DNA of 53,142 nt from Burkholderiales bacterium (lineage in GTDB: Bacteria > Pseudomonadota > Gammaproteobacteria > Burkholderiales > SG8-39): contig JACZJT010000067.1 in the NCBI GenBank assembly GCA_014860445.1, positions 1-53,142 of the forward strand. The letters are read 5' to 3'. Under the pieces are notes generated by a model, which worked only from the letters and a program-made list of their open reading frames with translations, searched no databases and had not been told where the DNA came from. How positions within the stretch are numbered: the first letter of the stretch is position 1; every line of letters starts with the position of its first letter. Positions 9,065 through 16,959 of the stretch are shown piece by piece. A program made the translations under genes and the position numbers.

Positions 9065-9763
9065 CTACGCGCCCAAGCGCTCGGCCAGTTCCTCGAAGCC
9101 ATCGACGATCAGGTCGTGCGCCGGATTGGGCGTCGGGTCGGGCGGTCCCGCGGGGCCCCACTCGGCCGGCCGCTTGACGAACGCAGTTTTGTAGCCGTTT
9201 TCGCGCGCTGCGTTCAGATCGAAGTTGTGGCAGGCGACCATCATGATTTCGGACGGATCGAGCTGCAGCCATTTCGCCGCGGTGAGGTAAGACTCGGGGC
9301 GCGTCTTGTAGATGCCGATCATCTCGCAGGAGATGATGGCGTCCCAATCGAAGCCGTTTTTCTTCGCAACATCGATCACCAGCGAAGTCGTCAGCAGCGT
9401 GAGCGACGCAACGATGTACTTGCGCCGCAGGCGCGCCTGCACCGGAGGGAAATCCGGCCAGGCATCGAGCGCGTGCCAGGTACGCCAGATGGCGTCTCTG
9501 TCCTCTGCAGTAAGCGCGTCCAGCTGGTAATGCGCGATCACCTCGTCCAGCATGCGCCGGTGGAGGTCGTCGAAATTGAACTGGGGGTGAACCAGTCCGA
9601 CCATGCCCTTCAAGGAACGGCGCCGGTACTCGTTGGTGACCTCATGCCAGTCCGCCTTCAGTCCGCGCCGCGCGCCCGCCGCGGCGAACGCGCCGCTGAT
9701 GCCGCCGTGCCAATCCAGTATCGTGCCGCCGGTATCCAGGGTCAGTGCTTTGATGGTGCTCAT
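9065..9763 (-). CDS. HAD-superfamily hydrolase, haloacid dehalogenase-like
   Basis: A 232-residue HAD-fold protein. The nucleophile motif is D10-T-G12-G-T, so the aspartate found two residues later in phosphatases is missing. That pattern is seen in haloacid dehalogenases and phosphonatase-like members rather than in phosphatases. Later motifs are TLLTTS (motif II), the lysine in IYKTRPE (motif III) and the acidic/asparagine patch CHNFDLNAA (motif IV). The ATG at 9763 has a strong AGGAGAGGA site directly upstream, better than an ATG at 9778. It is immediately downstream of the transglutaminase gene on the same strand and may belong to that transcript. The substrate is unknown. Confidence 0.85.
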   Translation of the reverse strand: MSTIKALTLDTGGTILDWHGGISGAFAAAGARRGLKADWHEVTNEYRRRSLKGMVGLVHPQFNFDDLHRRMLDEVIAHYQLDALTAEDRDAIWRTWHALDAWPDFPPVQARLRRKYIVASLTLLTTSLVIDVAKKNGFDWDAIISCEMIGIYKTRPESYLTAAKWLQLDPSEIMMVACHNFDLNAARENGYKTAFVKRPAEWGPAGPPDPTPNPAHDLIVDGFEELAERLGA

Positions 9764-9774
9764 GTCCTCTCCTT

Positions 9775-10638
9775 TCATTGGGCGTGCCCGCTTGCGCTCT
9801 CCGGAATTGTTATCGATATTTCGGCCACGAGCGAGGAGACCGCCTTTCCGCGGAAACTGCCGCTGGTTGGCGCCGCCTCTCTCGGACTCTGACCGGCCGC
9901 CACGGCTATGTAGTCGTCCGAGATCGACAAGCCGCGACTCGGATCGAAACCGCGCCAGCCGGCTCCCGGCAGGTACACCTCGGCCCAGGCGTGCATGTGG
10001 CTGCCGGCGGCCGCATCGCCGATGCAGTAGCCGCTGACGAAGCGGGCGGCGATGCCCGCGCTGCGGCAGACGTCGATGAACAGCACGGCAAAGTCGCGGC
10101 AGGAACCCCTCCCCTGTTTCATGGTTTCGGCCGGTGTCCAGGGATCGCCGTCTTCGCGCAGCAGGTACTCGTAGCGCTTGGGTATGCTTTCCGCCAGCAG
10201 GGACAGAAACGGAATCGTCTCCTTATTCGCCGCCTGCATGATTTCTTGCGCAAACGCCGCCGCCGGGGAATCGTCGCTGTCGCGAACCATGTAGTGCGCG
10301 AGCAGGGCCGTCAGGCGCGGGTCATACTTGAGCGGCAGATTCAGCGCGGCCGGGTCGGTGATCAGAAAGTTGAAGGTATCGCCGTGATGGGTTTCCACCA
10401 GCGTATGAACGTCGATCACCAGTTCCTGGTGCAGTCCGCTGAACCAGATCGTTTCGGTGTTGTTGCCGTCAAGCCCGGTGCAATGTGCAATTCCGCTGGG
10501 CAGGGGCGTCACGTCGATGCGGTAGCTGCGCAGGGACTGGGCGGCGTCGCAGCGCGGCCGCAGCCTGACGGTAAACGGTTCCAGATACACAGCCAGGCTG
10601 TAGTGGTAGCGGGTGCGATGTGCAATCTCGAAGAGCAT
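9775..10638 (-). CDS. Transglutaminase-like cysteine peptidase
   Basis: A 287-residue protein with an N-terminal bacterial transglutaminase-like beta domain (residues 1-80) and a transglutaminase/protease core. The catalytic triad is visible as C180 (GRGSCRDFA), H216 (HAWAEV) and D232 (FDPSRG). No signal peptide is present, so it acts in the cytoplasm. It is the last gene of the ATP-grasp, alpha-E, Anbu, transglutaminase run on this strand. This is a recurrent bacterial neighbourhood proposed by comparative genomics to build and remove a peptide or amide tag. The family may cleave or transfer amide bonds; the substrate is not known. Confidence 0.9.
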   Translation of the reverse strand: MLFEIAHRTRYHYSLAVYLEPFTVRLRPRCDAAQSLRSYRIDVTPLPSGIAHCTGLDGNNTETIWFSGLHQELVIDVHTLVETHHGDTFNFLITDPAALNLPLKYDPRLTALLAHYMVRDSDDSPAAAFAQEIMQAANKETIPFLSLLAESIPKRYEYLLREDGDPWTPAETMKQGRGSCRDFAVLFIDVCRSAGIAARFVSGYCIGDAAAGSHMHAWAEVYLPGAGWRGFDPSRGLSISDDYIAVAAGQSPREAAPTSGSFRGKAVSSLVAEISITIPESASGHAQ

Positions 10639-10654
10639 GGGTTTGAAAGGCGCG

Positions 10655-11389
10655 CTACTCCCCCGGTAGCAGCTTATTGATCGCGTCCTTCGCCCATTCG
10701 CCCGGCATCTCCTCCACCGCGAGCCGCAGGCGCTCCTGCCACCATTCGGGCAGGTGCTGCAGGTCCTCGCGCTCGAACCGATGCTGGACTATCTCAAAGG
10801 AGTCTCGCCTGTACAGCACGACGTCGATGGGGAAATCGACATCGACCGCACTGATTCGCGTCGAGTCGAACGCGAGATAGGCCAGCTTGAGCGCCATTTC
10901 CATTGAGGATTCGTATCGCAGCACCCGGTCGATAATGGGCTTGCCGTAGCTCGACTCCCCGATCAGGAAGTAGGGCGACCCCTTCCCCACCTCGACCCAG
11001 TTTCCCTGCGGATAGAGCATGTAGAGCTTGTGCTCCTTGTCGTTCTCCAGCTGGCCCCCGACTATCGAGAACAGGTTGAAATCCAGTCCGCTTTCCCTGA
11101 GCGCCTCCTTGTCTTCAGTGGCGACGCGACGCAATTGTTCCGCAAACGCGTTCACCGCCTTGTATAGCCTATCGAAACTGGGGTCCTTCTCCTCCACCAC
11201 TTCTTCGAAGTAGGTCAGGGTCTTGTCGCGCACCGAACGCAGCCCGGAAGTCATCAGGAACATCGAATGCTTCCCGTGCTGGTGTACGGTCACCTTGCGC
11301 GCCGTGGTGCGCTCCGCCCCTGAAGTGAGCCGCGTGTCGGAGACGCCGACCAGGCCGTCCTGGATCCTGATTGCTGCGCAAAATGTCAT
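10655..11389 (-). CDS. Anbu-type bacterial proteasome homologue
   Basis: A 244-residue N-terminal-nucleophile hydrolase of the Anbu family (ancestral beta subunit, proteasome-like). After removal of Met1, Thr2 would be the free nucleophile. The following strand pattern (CAAIRIQDGLVGVSDTR) is that of a proteasome beta subunit, with SGLRSVRDK further on. An ATG at 11389 with GAGGA five bases upstream puts the threonine at position 2; a longer reading frame upstream is not used. Anbu assembles into rings or helical stacks, and its substrate is unsettled. The gene lies 7 bases after the alpha-E gene and 16 before the transglutaminase gene, the standard Anbu operon arrangement. Confidence 0.9.
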   Translation of the reverse strand: MTFCAAIRIQDGLVGVSDTRLTSGAERTTARKVTVHQHGKHSMFLMTSGLRSVRDKTLTYFEEVVEEKDPSFDRLYKAVNAFAEQLRRVATEDKEALRESGLDFNLFSIVGGQLENDKEHKLYMLYPQGNWVEVGKGSPYFLIGESSYGKPIIDRVLRYESSMEMALKLAYLAFDSTRISAVDVDFPIDVVLYRRDSFEIVQHRFEREDLQHLPEWWQERLRLAVEEMPGEWAKDAINKLLPGE

Positions 11390-11396
11390 CGGGTCC

Positions 11397-12380
11397 TCAG
11401 CTTTGCGTTTGTTGCTGGGTGCCGCCATTAGTGATGGGGCGCAGCGCGAAAAACGTTTCAAAAACCGCATCGTCTACCCGATTGAGTCGGGTTTGCAGGC
11501 CATCGAGAAATTCGTGCAATCCTCCCGCGATTATTTCGTCTATCTGCGTGTAGTTCAATTCCGCCAGCAGCCGGCCCAGTTGCTGCTCGGCTTTGTTGCT
11601 GAATGCATCCAGCGCCGAATCGCTGATTGCATGCAGCGACTGCGCGGCGCGCGAAAGGCAGGAATGCACCGAGCGGGGAAAATCGCGGTTAAGGATCAGG
11701 AAATCGGCAACCTTGAACGGATCGATCCGTTTGGAGTGCTTGCGGTACATCTCGAGCGCGCTCGCCGACTTCAGCAGCGCAGCCCACTGGATATTGTCGA
11801 TCGCCGTGCCCGCGGTTTGCGCGTCCGGCACCAGGATGAAATATTTCACGTCCAGTATGCGCGAGGTCTTGTCGGCACGCTCGAGCAGTTCGCCCACCTG
11901 CAGGAAATGCCAGGCTTCACCATGGGACATGGTGGCCTCGGTGATACCGTCGAACAAATGGCTCTGCATCTTTACGGCGGTATAAAAATCGTGCGGGTTC
12001 TCCGTCGCCAACTTGTTCTTCGCCGCGTCCCTGACCATCAGGTAAGACCGGTTCGCCTGTTCCCACATCTCCGTCGAAATGATTTCCCGCACCGAGCGCG
12101 CGTTCTCGCGTGCGCGGCGCACGCTGCTGAAAATGGAATTCGGGTTGTCTAGATCGAAGGTGAGAAAGTGCATCACGTTTTCGCGCGTAGCTTCGCCGTA
12201 ACGTTTCGCAAACTGTTCCTTGTCGCCGGTGATATTCACCAGCGGTCCCCATTGCTCGCCGAATGCCGCCGCCATGTCCAGCGTTAAATTGAGGTTGACG
12301 CCGATGAATCGCGCGACGTTTTCCGCTCGCTCCATATAGCGGCTCATCCAGTAGATCGAATTGGCGACGCGGCTCAACAT
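11397..12380 (-). CDS. Alpha-E domain protein (DUF403)
   Basis: A 327-residue, almost entirely helical protein of the alpha-E family. The characteristic start MLSRVANSIYWMSRYMERAE and the conserved NSI..RARENAR region (about residues 80-95) are present. Alpha-E proteins always travel with the circularly permuted ATP-grasp protein encoded next door, sometimes fused to it. They are thought to assist the amide ligation reaction, but no activity is established. There is no signal peptide or membrane segment. It is 36 bases downstream of the ATP-grasp gene and 7 upstream of the Anbu gene, so co-transcription is very likely. Confidence 0.92.
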   Translation of the reverse strand: MLSRVANSIYWMSRYMERAENVARFIGVNLNLTLDMAAAFGEQWGPLVNITGDKEQFAKRYGEATRENVMHFLTFDLDNPNSIFSSVRRARENARSVREIISTEMWEQANRSYLMVRDAAKNKLATENPHDFYTAVKMQSHLFDGITEATMSHGEAWHFLQVGELLERADKTSRILDVKYFILVPDAQTAGTAIDNIQWAALLKSASALEMYRKHSKRIDPFKVADFLILNRDFPRSVHSCLSRAAQSLHAISDSALDAFSNKAEQQLGRLLAELNYTQIDEIIAGGLHEFLDGLQTRLNRVDDAVFETFFALRPITNGGTQQQTQS

Positions 12381-12417
12381 CCCCGTTTTCCCTCTTTGGT
12401 ATCGTTTTCCCGCAGGC

Positions 12418-13857
12418 TCATCCGAACAACACCCAGGTATCCTTGCTTCCCCCGCCCTGGGACGAATTGACCACCAGCGAACCTTTTTTCAGTGCGACGC
12501 GTGTGAGGCCGCCGGGCATGACGTAAATCTCCTTGCCATACAGAATATAGGGCCGCAGGTCTATATGCCGTCCCTCGAAATGATCTTCCATGAGCACTGG
12601 CGCTCGCGACAAGGCCAGTGTCGGCTGCGCGATGTAGTTGCGCGGGTTCTTGCGGATATGCTCGGCAAACTTGGTGCGCTCCTCCGGCGTGGCATGCGGC
12701 CCTACCAGCATGCCGTAGCCACCGGACTCATTGGTGGCCTTGACCACCAGTTTGTCCAGATTGGCCAGCACGTACTCGCGCTCCTTTTCATTGGCGCAGA
12801 CATGGGTAGGCACATTCGGAAGAATCATGTCTTCATCGAGGTAATACTTGACGATCTGCGGAAGATAGGCATACACCGCCTTGTCGTCGGCAATGCCGGT
12901 GCCGGGTGCATTGGCGAGCGCAACCCTGCCAGTGCGATATACATCAATCAAGCCCGGCACACCCAGCACGGAGTCGGCCCGGAAAGCCTTGGGGTCGATG
13001 AAGTCGTCGTCGATTCTGCGATAAATCACATCCACGCGCTGAAAACCCCGCGTGGTGCGCATGTGGACGAAACCGTCCATCACCACCAGATCGCTCCCCT
13101 CAACCAGTTCCACGCCCATCTGCTGTGCGAGGAACGAATGCTCGAAATATGCCGAGTTGTACATCCCCGGCGTCAGCACCACGACTTTGGGCGCGGACAC
13201 CGTGTCCGGCGCCAGATACTGCAGTGTTTCCAGCAGGTGGGTAGGGTAATTGTCCACAGCCCGCACCCGCGAAGCTTCGAATACGATAGGAAAAGTCCGC
13301 TTGAGCACCTGCCGGTTTTCCAGCACGTAGGACACGCCGGACGGGCAACGCAGATTGTCTTCGAGTACGTAGTGTTGCCCATCCCGGTCGCGCACCAGGT
13401 CGGTACCTGTGATGTGGCACCAGATTCCGCGCGGGACATCGAGTCCAACGCATTGCGGCCGGAACGAGGCCGCAGAGCGAATGATGTCCTCCGGAATCGC
13501 CTTGTCCTTCAGGATTTTCTGCTCGTGATAAATGTCGTCGATGAAGAGATTGAGCGCATGGATGCGCTGCTTCAATCCGCGCTCTATATAGGCCCAGTCG
13601 CGCGCTTCCACGATGCGCGGAATGATGTCAAAGGGGAAAATCTTCTCGGTCCCGTCCTGGCTGCCGTACACGGTGAACGTGATGCCCATGTTGTACATGG
13701 CGGCTTCTGCTGCCCGCTGGCGGTCGATGACGTCGCCGCTATGGAGCGACTCGATGCGTTCGACGAGTATCCTAGCCCCCGGTCTCGGAACGCCGGGGGA
13801 CTCGATCAGTTCATCGTAGAATGTTTCCGTATCGTAGGAATTGAAATCCAATGGCAT
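12418..13857 (-). CDS. Circularly permuted ATP-grasp protein (DUF404/DUF407)
   Basis: A 479-residue circularly permuted ATP-grasp enzyme, first gene of the Anbu-associated operon. The family is predicted to be a carboxylate-amine ligase that forms a peptide or isopeptide bond. Visible ATP-grasp elements are the [11 protein letters not shown] metal/nucleotide segment (about 173-183), the [13 protein letters not shown] loop (about 395) and the C-terminal DLRPYILYG and [12 protein letters not shown] motifs. It is cytoplasmic. The ATG at 13857 gives the usual [11 protein letters not shown]-type start. The partner substrate, and whether the product is a small peptide or a protein modification, cannot be told from sequence. 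Confidence 0.92.
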   Translation of the reverse strand: MPLDFNSYDTETFYDELIESPGVPRPGARILVERIESLHSGDVIDRQRAAEAAMYNMGITFTVYGSQDGTEKIFPFDIIPRIVEARDWAYIERGLKQRIHALNLFIDDIYHEQKILKDKAIPEDIIRSAASFRPQCVGLDVPRGIWCHITGTDLVRDRDGQHYVLEDNLRCPSGVSYVLENRQVLKRTFPIVFEASRVRAVDNYPTHLLETLQYLAPDTVSAPKVVVLTPGMYNSAYFEHSFLAQQMGVELVEGSDLVVMDGFVHMRTTRGFQRVDVIYRRIDDDFIDPKAFRADSVLGVPGLIDVYRTGRVALANAPGTGIADDKAVYAYLPQIVKYYLDEDMILPNVPTHVCANEKEREYVLANLDKLVVKATNESGGYGMLVGPHATPEERTKFAEHIRKNPRNYIAQPTLALSRAPVLMEDHFEGRHIDLRPYILYGKEIYVMPGGLTRVALKKGSLVVNSSQGGGSKDTWVLFG

Positions 13858-13994
13858 GGCCGCAGGTTCTCAGCAATGGAGACGCGAAGTGGGAAGGACA
13901 GAAGAAACAGCGAGAATTTTCGCTCCCCAACAAGCATACAGCTTATCACGGCGACGGCGACTACGATTTGGACGGCGTGTCGCGGTAGCGGGAT

Positions 13995-14384
13995 TCAGCG
14001 TCCTGGCAGTACGACCTCGGCTATTCCCCCTCCGTAGCCGTACTTTTTATCGCGGGCCTGAAGCACCACAGTCCGCACGCCTCGGGGTATCGTCACACCG
14101 TACAGATCGCGCGTGAACGGCTGCTCGCCAGCATGGTCATGCCATAGCGTTCGCTCGCCGTAGACCCGTCCATCCTTGCCCATTACGCGAAAGCCGTCCG
14201 CATACCGATTCGGGCTGTCGTAAGGCGAAGAGACGGTCACGTCGAAGTCGAATTTCCCGGAAGTCTGTGTGCGAGCTTTTACGGCGAGAACATCGGGAAA
14301 TTTCTGCACGATCGCGTTTGGCGACTGCGCCGAGACCCCGGCGGCGAATAGCCACAACGCAAACAGAATCGTGAAACGGCGCAT
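13995..14384 (-). CDS. Small secreted protein of unknown function
   Basis: A 129-residue protein with a clear Sec signal peptide: MRR, a hydrophobic stretch, then AAGVSAQ with likely cleavage after the second alanine of the SA pair. I do not recognise the mature domain. It has a run of polar beta-type sequence with ERTLWHDHAGEQPF near the middle and a Gly-rich YGYGGG close to the end. It follows the peroxiredoxin-like gene on the same strand with a gap of about 30 bases. Upstream in-frame starts at 14396 or 14411 are possible and would lengthen only the n-region. The periplasm is the likely location. Confidence 0.75.
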   Translation of the reverse strand: MRRFTILFALWLFAAGVSAQSPNAIVQKFPDVLAVKARTQTSGKFDFDVTVSSPYDSPNRYADGFRVMGKDGRVYGERTLWHDHAGEQPFTRDLYGVTIPRGVRTVVLQARDKKYGYGGGIAEVVLPGR

Positions 14385-14414
14385 GCTTGGAAACATCTGC
14401 TCGTGGCGCACGAC

Positions 14415-14942
14415 TCAGGCGTCGCCACGCGCCGGATAGTCCTTGGCAACGACAAAATCCAGGCTCTGCAGGATCTCGCTGAAATGCGGCCGGCAAAAAG
14501 GCATGGTCGAGGTGGTGCCCCAGTAGAGCACGCTGTCGGGCCGCACGATGAACAGCCCCGGTTCGCTGAACAGCTCAGGCTCCACGATACCCACGGAAGT
14601 CGCGCCCTTGGAGCGCGAAACATACAGGCCCCAGTTGCGCGCCGCCTCGATGGTAAGGCCGTAGGCGACGCGCAGATTCGCGAGGCCCCAGCCCGACTTC
14701 GCCTGTTCGGCGCGGTCCTTCGCATCTGAACTGGCGGCAATCACCGTCACGCCGCGCTTTTCGAACTCCGGCAGCAGTTTCTCCAGTTCGGACAGATAGC
14801 GCCGGCAAATCGGGCAATGCAGTCCGCGATAGAACACCACCATGGTGAACTTCTGCGGCTTTTCGGCAGCAAGCGAGACACGCCCGCCGCCAACCAGATC
14901 GAGTTCGAGTGCGGGGACGGGTTTGTTTGGCATCAGCGACAT
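14415..14942 (-). CDS. Peroxiredoxin-like (AhpC/TSA family) thioredoxin-fold protein
   Basis: A 175-residue thioredoxin-fold protein with a CPIC active-site pair (C43, C46) in the place of the peroxidatic cysteine of AhpC/TSA proteins. The N-terminal strand order and the RYLSELEKLLPEFEKRGV helix fit the peroxiredoxin-like family that reduces peroxides or disulfides. The ATG at 14942 has GGAGGAG close upstream. No signal peptide is seen, although the gene just downstream is secreted. It is divergent from the DehI-family gene. The exact substrate is unknown. Confidence 0.85.
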   Translation of the reverse strand: MSLMPNKPVPALELDLVGGGRVSLAAEKPQKFTMVVFYRGLHCPICRRYLSELEKLLPEFEKRGVTVIAASSDAKDRAEQAKSGWGLANLRVAYGLTIEAARNWGLYVSRSKGATSVGIVEPELFSEPGLFIVRPDSVLYWGTTSTMPFCRPHFSEILQSLDFVVAKDYPARGDA

Positions 14943-15221
14943 AGTGCTCCTCCGAAAAATCATCAATTGGCGAAATAGGAATGCGTCGTTCCTTCCTTGG
15001 TCGCGGAAAGCGGGGATTTTCTTACACGGCGCCCGCACGGCGATTTCCGGGAATTCATGTATCATCGAACTCGGTAACGCTTCCCTGCCCGCCTTAATTC
15101 TTTCGAGACCATAACATGGGGGAAATTAATTAACGAATCGCATGCCTTCCCCCGCAATTGCAGCAGCGTTGACGGCAGCCCCGCAGACCGGCAGCGTCGC
15201 CACGATGATGGAGTCCAGCCA

Positions 15222-16103
15222 ATGATTGAAACTCCCCGCCTTTATCCCGAACCTCTGCCGGCAATTTTCCCGCTGCCCGAGTACGCCGCGACCGGCAGGA
15301 GAAAAGAACAGTACCAGGACATGAAACAGGTGCTTCAAGTCCCGTGGATGGGCGTTGTGACCATGGCCTACGCGCACTACCCCGGTTTCTTCGAAGTACT
15401 GTGGAATGGACTGAAACCCCTGGTCCAAAGCCGCGCTTTCGTCGAACACGCACAGGCACTTCAAGGCTTTGTCGAGGACGAGGTGCGCGCCCTCGCGCCG
15501 CCGCCTCTGGAGCCGCGCCTTCGAGAACTGGGCTATGCCGCGCGGGAAATCGACAACATCCGCGACATGATCGCAATCTTCTCGCATGGCAATCACCCTT
15601 ATCTGCTTATCTCGACCATCACCCGGTTGCTGCTCGAAGGCTGCGAGATCGGCGGCACCGCCGCCGCGCATCCCTACGAGGGGCGGCACGCGCCACAGGT
15701 GCAGGTTCCGTTCGTTCTCCTGGAAGCTCACCACGCGGACGCGCCCACCCGCGCCGTCTACGAAGACATCAAGGCCACACTTCACCTGCCGTTTGTGAAC
15801 ACCGACTATCGCGCCCTCGCACGCTGGCCCAGCTATTTCGCACTCGCGTGGGCGGACTTGAGAAAAGTGGCGAACGGTCCGACTCACGCTGCGATCTGTG
15901 CAGCGATACATAAGCGGGCAACAGAAGCAGTCGTCGGCGCCCTGCCCAATCCTGGCGGGCTGGCAACGGAAGCTCTGCGCGCGGCGGCAGACAAGGATGC
16001 ATCAGCGAAGGAGGTGCTGCAGACGTGCCGACTGTTTCAATGGCTGCTGCCGGGCCTGGTGACAAACGTGGCATTCTTTCGCTCGCAGCTCGAGTCCGCC
16101 TGA
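15222..16103 (+). CDS. DehI-family (group I) 2-haloacid dehalogenase homologue
   Basis: A 293-residue, mainly helical protein of the DehI/DhlI family, non-stereospecific 2-haloalkanoic acid dehalogenases that directly hydrolyse the carbon-halogen bond. The two-repeat layout is visible, with related LLL/W-rich segments in each half. The NTDYRALARWPSYFA stretch (about 190-204) corresponds to the region carrying the catalytic aspartate of characterised DehI as I recall it. The ATG at 15222 has GGAG 8 bases upstream. An ECF sigma gene begins 18 bases after its stop, so the two may share a transcript. Dehalogenase activity is not assured, since many family members are untested. Confidence 0.83.
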   Translation: MIETPRLYPEPLPAIFPLPEYAATGRRKEQYQDMKQVLQVPWMGVVTMAYAHYPGFFEVLWNGLKPLVQSRAFVEHAQALQGFVEDEVRALAPPPLEPRLRELGYAAREIDNIRDMIAIFSHGNHPYLLISTITRLLLEGCEIGGTAAAHPYEGRHAPQVQVPFVLLEAHHADAPTRAVYEDIKATLHLPFVNTDYRALARWPSYFALAWADLRKVANGPTHAAICAAIHKRATEAVVGALPNPGGLATEALRAAADKDASAKEVLQTCRLFQWLLPGLVTNVAFFRSQLESA

Positions 16104-16121
16104 ATTCGCCGAGCAGGCACC

Positions 16122-16694
16122 ATGGCCGAACAAGACGATCTGGCTCTATCCCTGGAGGCGCACCGAAAATACCTGCAGCGCTACGCGCAGTTTCACCTGC
16201 GCGACGCTTCGCTCGCCGAGGACGCGGTGCAGGACACGCTCATGGCGGCACTCGCGCAGCGCGATCGATTCGAAGGTCGCTCACAGCTGCGCACCTGGCT
16301 CACCGGCATCCTCAAGCACAAGATCATCGACATAACACGCAGTCGCGGCCGCGGGTTGCCTGCGGATGCTGTGTCACTGGGGGAAGACAGCGAAAGCTTT
16401 TCGGACTCCTTCAATGCCAAGGGGCAATGGGTCGATCCCCCGGCGGATTGGGGCATGCCCGATGAAGCGCTGGAGTCGAACCAATTCTGGCTCGTCTATC
16501 AGGAATGCTGCAAGCGCATGTCCAGGCGCGACGCCATGGTATTTTCGATGCGCGAGGTGATGGGACTGTCGTCGGAGGAAATCTGTAAGAAAATCGAAAT
16601 TACGACGACCAATCTGCATGTGATACTTTTCAGGGCGCGGTTGAGCTTGCGATCGTGCATGAACAAGAACTGGTTTGGGACCGATCATGAGTAA
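16122..16694 (+). CDS. ECF-type RNA polymerase sigma factor
   Basis: A 190-residue group 4 sigma factor. Region 2 (residues about 12-80) includes the DAVQDTLMAAL helix and the FEGRSQLRTWLTGILKHK core. A variable acidic linker rich in Asp/Ser/Pro follows (85-115). Region 4 (120-178) has the MSRRDAMVF..EVMGLSSEEI helix-turn-helix. It overlaps the start of a small zinc-finger anti-sigma gene by eight bases, a classic sigma/anti-sigma pair under coupled translation. The targets are unknown; it lies just upstream of the selD fusion gene, which is suggestive but not proof of control. Confidence 0.92.
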   Translation: MAEQDDLALSLEAHRKYLQRYAQFHLRDASLAEDAVQDTLMAALAQRDRFEGRSQLRTWLTGILKHKIIDITRSRGRGLPADAVSLGEDSESFSDSFNAKGQWVDPPADWGMPDEALESNQFWLVYQECCKRMSRRDAMVFSMREVMGLSSEEICKKIEITTTNLHVILFRARLSLRSCMNKNWFGTDHE

Positions 16695-16890
16695 GTTGAT
16701 GTATTCCTGCGAGCAGGCAGCGAAGCTTTCCTCGCAGGCAATGGAACAGCCCCTGGCGCCCACGGAGCGCATACTGCTGGGCATGCACCTGATGATGTGC
16801 AAGGGGTGCACCGGTTTTGTCCAGCAGATCGAGTTTCTGCGCCGCGCGTCGCGTAAAATTCCGGAGGTACTGGAAAAATACGGGGACTGA
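16687..16890 (+). CDS. Zinc-binding anti-sigma factor (zf-HC2/ZAS type)
   Basis: A 67-residue protein with the HxxxCxxC zinc motif of ZAS anti-sigma factors (H34, C38, C41) and an upstream cysteine C8 as the probable fourth ligand. The short helical C-terminus would wrap the cognate sigma factor. There is no transmembrane segment, so it is a soluble anti-sigma. Some members release the sigma factor when the cysteines are oxidised, which would fit a redox or reactive-selenium signal, but that is inference. It starts inside the end of the sigma gene (16687 versus sigma stop at 16694). Confidence 0.87.
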   Translation: MSKLMYSCEQAAKLSSQAMEQPLAPTERILLGMHLMMCKGCTGFVQQIEFLRRASRKIPEVLEKYGD

Positions 16891-16959
16891 CAGCGCAGGC
16901 TCCGCACGGACCGGGCGTCCGCAGTTCCACGGCCCGCCTTCCTCGAAAGGAATGACGCA

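Noticed and set aside
15126-15911. A 261-codon minus-strand frame opposite the DehI-family gene
   Set aside because: The plus-strand frame has family motifs, a ribosome binding site and correct length; the reverse frame has none.
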